From positions 1 through 15,739 of the forward strand of contig JANQOH010000483.1 in NCBI GenBank assembly GCA_028289725.1: DNA of 15,739 nt. Reading direction: 5' to 3'. A program made the translations under genes and the position numbers. The DNA is from Alphaproteobacteria bacterium (lineage in GTDB: Bacteria; Pseudomonadota; Alphaproteobacteria; UBA7887). This document shows, piece by piece, positions 13,516 through 15,739 of this stretch (its first letter is position 1; every line of letters begins with the position of its first letter). The notes below the pieces were generated by a model. That model ran no database searches. It was not told where the DNA came from and worked only from the letters and a program-made list of their open reading frames with translations.

Positions 13516-14273
13516 ACGCCGGCGATTTTTGGCAGGGGTTGAAGCAGTGGCATCACGGTGCGTTCCGCCGCGCGGACATCCTCTGGAAAATCGATCTCCA
13601 GCCACGGCAGGCCGGTGACATCTTCCCAACCGAAGCTGCCAGGCGGATCAGCCAAAAGCAAATCCCGCAACGGTTCGTCGTAATACTCTCCCGTACGACC
13701 GCTCTGAACGTAGTCCTCCGTGGCGGCGACCAAGCGCTTGGCCGTCTCTTCCGCCAATTTGAAGAAGCCCACGGATTCGCCATACCACTCATGAGGCTGA
13801 TCCGGTTGTTTGCGGAAGTCGACAAGGTGGCCCTCGCGAATACACAACTTGACCGGATCCTCGCCGTCTTCAATGTCGCGATCGAGGAGGAAGCAGTTAT
13901 CGTCAGTTGAATTAATTAGCCGGCTCAACATTCTCTGATCGTAGAGGACATCCGCGTCCATGAGAAGTACAGGTCCGCCGGCCGCAATCTCATCGCGTAC
14001 GGCCCATTGTGTGACGACACTTCCGGATTCATAGTCCGGATTGTGAACCGTTTGCACATGATCACCGACGCCAAGCCGGTCGATCTCCGCGACAACCGTG
14101 TCCGCGCGAAACCCTGTCGCCACCACGATTTGCTCGACGCCCGTAGCCGTCAGCAAACGTATATGCCGCTCAAGCAAACTCTGCCCGCCAAAGGCAAGCA
14201 GGACCTTCGGCAATCCCGAGGATGCGGCGGACAAACGGTTCCCGATACCGGCGGCGTAAAGAATTGCGCGCAT
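13512..14273 (-). CDS. Nucleotidyltransferase, probable CTP:phospho-alcohol cytidylyltransferase
   Basis: 253 aa with a Rossmann-like NTP-transferase fold. YAAGIGNRL (6-14) and LPK (21-23) bind the nucleotide, and LLMDADVLYD (103-112) holds the metal-binding aspartates. The stretches NPDYESGSVVTQWAVRD, GESVGFFKL and IDFPEDVRAAE resemble phosphocholine, inositol-phosphate or similar cytidylyltransferases more than sugar-1-phosphate enzymes. The start was taken at the ATG at 14273 (MRAILYAAG), 8 nt after the stop of the preceding gene; the longer version from 14312 would overlap that gene by 31 nt and add residues not typical of the fold. It overlaps the CDP-alcohol phosphatidyltransferase gene by 4 bp. 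In archaea and Thermotoga, related activities are fused as the di-inositol-phosphate-phosphate synthase enzyme. Substrate is inferred. Confidence 0.85.
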   Translation of the reverse strand: MRAILYAAGIGNRLSAASSGLPKVLLAFGGQSLLERHIRLLTATGVEQIVVATGFRADTVVAEIDRLGVGDHVQTVHNPDYESGSVVTQWAVRDEIAAGGPVLLMDADVLYDQRMLSRLINSTDDNCFLLDRDIEDGEDPVKLCIREGHLVDFRKQPDQPHEWYGESVGFFKLAEETAKRLVAATEDYVQSGRTGEYYDEPLRDLLLADPPGSFGWEDVTGLPWLEIDFPEDVRAAERTVMPLLQPLPKIAGV

Positions 14274-14281
14274 ACCGAGGC

Positions 14282-15262
14282 TTATTCGGCCGCACTCGCG
14301 CGGCCTCGCCAAAGGCGATGACCTTCAGCGGCTTGCCACGCAATCAGGGCCGGTACACCGACAACCAATTCACGCACACGCTTTACCAGCGCCAAGGCCA
14401 AGCCGGTTTCAGGCGATAGTCCTACGATGCTCGCGAGCAGCATGATGCCGCCTTCCTGCACCCCTAGCCCACCAGGTACCATGAACGCGGCGGCACGGGC
14501 CGCGCGCGACAAGCTTTGCACGATCACCGCGTCCGCGACCGAAATCGGGTGTCCCAAGAAGATACAGGCGAGCCAAACTTCGCCAGTGCCGGCAAACCAG
14601 GAAATCAGTTGCATGAGCACATTCTTGCCGATGTCGCCCGGTCGGCGATAAATCGCGCGCACCGACTCGTCCAGACGCTCGGCATCGCCGACCAAAGCAA
14701 ACACACCGCCCGATGCGTGTTGGGCGCGCCGTGCCAGAAATCGAAACAAGCCGTTGCGCTGCGCCACGACAAACCCCGCCACGCATCCGAACAAAACGCC
14801 GGCGGCAATCAGCAATGGTGTGGTCAAATGCTCGGCCACTCCACTCGTGGCCAGCAATGCGAGGCCAACAAGCGTAAAAATGATTTGGGTCGCCGCCCCG
14901 AGCGTCAGGTCGACGACCACCGCCGCGCCGGCCAGATGCCCCGGCACGCCGCGGATGTACATCATGCGGGCGCCAACCGCGTCTCCGCCGACTTGCGCCA
15001 CCGGTAAAAGCTGACTGGCGGACTGGCGGATCCAGCGCGCCCACACAAGCGTCGGAAATCGCAACTTCTCGCCGGGCGGCAGAAGCCGCCCCCACGCCGC
15101 CGCATCGATCGACAGCGGAATCGCTTCCCAGGCGATCACGGCAAAAAGGCCCCAACCGATCGCAAAGGTCGCCGCCACAACCGACCCCGCGCCCTGCCAA
15201 ACGACCAAGCCGGTGGCCACCGCGAGGCCGATGAGGCCGGATATGATCATCACGGTTTTCAC
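14282..15262 (-). CDS. Flippase-like (LPG synthase transmembrane domain, HpnL-like) membrane protein
   Basis: 326-aa integral membrane protein of the lysylphosphatidylglycerol-synthase TM / UPF0104 group, with about eight hydrophobic segments. Family marks are ARWIRQSASQLLPVAQVGGD (75-94), then VVVDLTLGAATQIIFTLVGL and, near the end, MVPGGLGVQEGGIMLLASIV with LVKRVRELVVGVPALIAWQ. The RQS.SQLLPVAQVGG.. signature is closest, as I recall, to HpnL proteins found near hopanoid genes. It lacks the soluble aminoacyl-transfer domain of MprF, so lipid translocation or assembly is likelier than lysylation. It starts with GTG (15262), overlapping the transporter stop by 4 bp (GTGA). An ATG four codons in is an alternative start. 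Confidence 0.85.
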   Translation of the reverse strand: MKTVMIISGLIGLAVATGLVVWQGAGSVVAATFAIGWGLFAVIAWEAIPLSIDAAAWGRLLPPGEKLRFPTLVWARWIRQSASQLLPVAQVGGDAVGARMMYIRGVPGHLAGAAVVVDLTLGAATQIIFTLVGLALLATSGVAEHLTTPLLIAAGVLFGCVAGFVVAQRNGLFRFLARRAQHASGGVFALVGDAERLDESVRAIYRRPGDIGKNVLMQLISWFAGTGEVWLACIFLGHPISVADAVIVQSLSRAARAAAFMVPGGLGVQEGGIMLLASIVGLSPETGLALALVKRVRELVVGVPALIAWQAAEGHRLWRGRASAAE

Positions 15263-15739
15263 GATGTGGAAGGCTCCGCGGGCCTATCACGTTGCGGCAA
15301 CAAGGCCGGAATCAAAATCACCGAACAGGCGACCGTCAAAGCCACACCGATTAACAGCAATTGCCCCATGCTCGCCGTCCCCGGATGTGGCGACAGCGCG
15401 AGGCTGCCGAAACCGGCCATCGTGGTCAATGCGCTGAACAGAACGGCCGGAACCGTCGATGTCTGCGCAAGCCGCCGATCCGGCTCAGCGCGATAGCGGT
15501 GCACCAGGTGAATTGCGCTGTCGACACCAATGCCAAGCAACAAAGGCAACACGATCACGTTGGCGAAGTTGAACTGGAGCCCGATCAGTATCATGACGGC
15601 GCCGGTGAGCACGCCGGCGAGGCACAGTGGCGCCAAAATGATCGCCACGTCTTTGACCCGACGCACCACCAGGTACAAAATCAGCGCGATCACGACCAGT
15701 GCTGACAGCATGGCCTGTACGAACGCGTGAACCATGACG
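15259..15739 (-). CDS. RND/MMPL-family (HpnN-like) transporter, C-terminal part (5' end outside window)
   Basis: The frame is open to the window edge, so only about the last 160 residues are seen. They form the final membrane bundle of an RND/MMPL exporter: VVIALILYLVVRRVKD, FANVIVLPLLLGIGVDSAIHLVHRYR, LFSALTTMAGFGSLALSPHPGTASMG and GVALTVACSVILIPALL. The GIGVDSAIHLVHRYR and GTASMGQLL stretches closely resemble HpnN, the transporter that moves hopanoids to the outer membrane, and broader MMPL lipid exporters. It is the first visible gene of the operon and is coupled to the HpnL-like gene by a 4-bp overlap. The cargo is inferred to be a lipid. The remaining transporter domains lie outside the window. 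Confidence 0.87.
   Translation of the reverse strand, partial: VMVHAFVQAMLSALVVIALILYLVVRRVKDVAIILAPLCLAGVLTGAVMILIGLQFNFANVIVLPLLLGIGVDSAIHLVHRYRAEPDRRLAQTSTVPAVLFSALTTMAGFGSLALSPHPGTASMGQLLLIGVALTVACSVILIPALLPQRDRPAEPSTS

Noticed and set aside
13516..13629. Upstream extension of the CDP-alcohol phosphatidyltransferase
   Set aside because: The 38 added residues lie within the preceding gene and are unlike the family; the ATGA overlap at 13512-13515 is the natural start.
14409..15290. 293-codon minus-strand frame overlapping the flippase-like gene
   Set aside because: Arginine- and glycine-rich out-of-frame translation of a membrane protein gene; it lacks hydrophobic segments or any family signature.

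Overview
The window looks like an ordinary chromosomal stretch of a GC-rich alphaproteobacterium, most likely from the Rhodospirillales side of the class. This is inferred from gene content and order: an SUV3-type helicase, an S4-domain protein, a seven-iron ferredoxin (FdxA), CarD and an RpoH-type sigma factor in sequence. No tRNA, rRNA, CRISPR array, insertion sequence or phage gene was found.

Left part (1-2470): the 3' end of hisS runs head-on, with no gap, into a two-gene module on the minus strand. The module is a YCII/DGPF-domain protein followed by an ECF42-type sigma factor. A sequence matching the promoter motif I recall for ECF42 sigma factors lies in front of it, so the module is probably autoregulated.

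Middle part (2469-10442): a large RNA helicase overlaps an S4 RNA-binding gene whose real start appears to be a non-standard codon. A DUF938 methyltransferase (minus strand) and a TerB-like protein follow, then fdxA. A gene-free stretch of about 490 nt holding four inverted repeats leads into carD, which ends at a clear terminator. Next come a metallophosphatase-like protein that has lost most of its metal and catalytic residues, an AT-rich gene-free stretch of about 400 nt, and rpoH with a strong terminator. The genes centre on transcription and RNA metabolism (CarD, RpoH, helicase, S4 protein).

Right part (10443-15739): a membrane-anchored thermonuclease-like protein (minus) is divergent from a prolyl aminopeptidase gene, which overlaps a PagL-type lipid A deacylase gene. 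The deacylase gene meets, with interlocked stop codons, a tightly packed minus-strand operon. Read in transcription order, that operon encodes an HpnN-like RND/MMPL transporter (cut by the window edge), an HpnL-like flippase-domain membrane protein, a cytidylyltransferase-like nucleotidyltransferase and a CDP-alcohol phosphatidyltransferase. These four could activate a phospho-alcohol, attach it to a lipid and move the product across the envelope; this is the best candidate for an undescribed pathway here.
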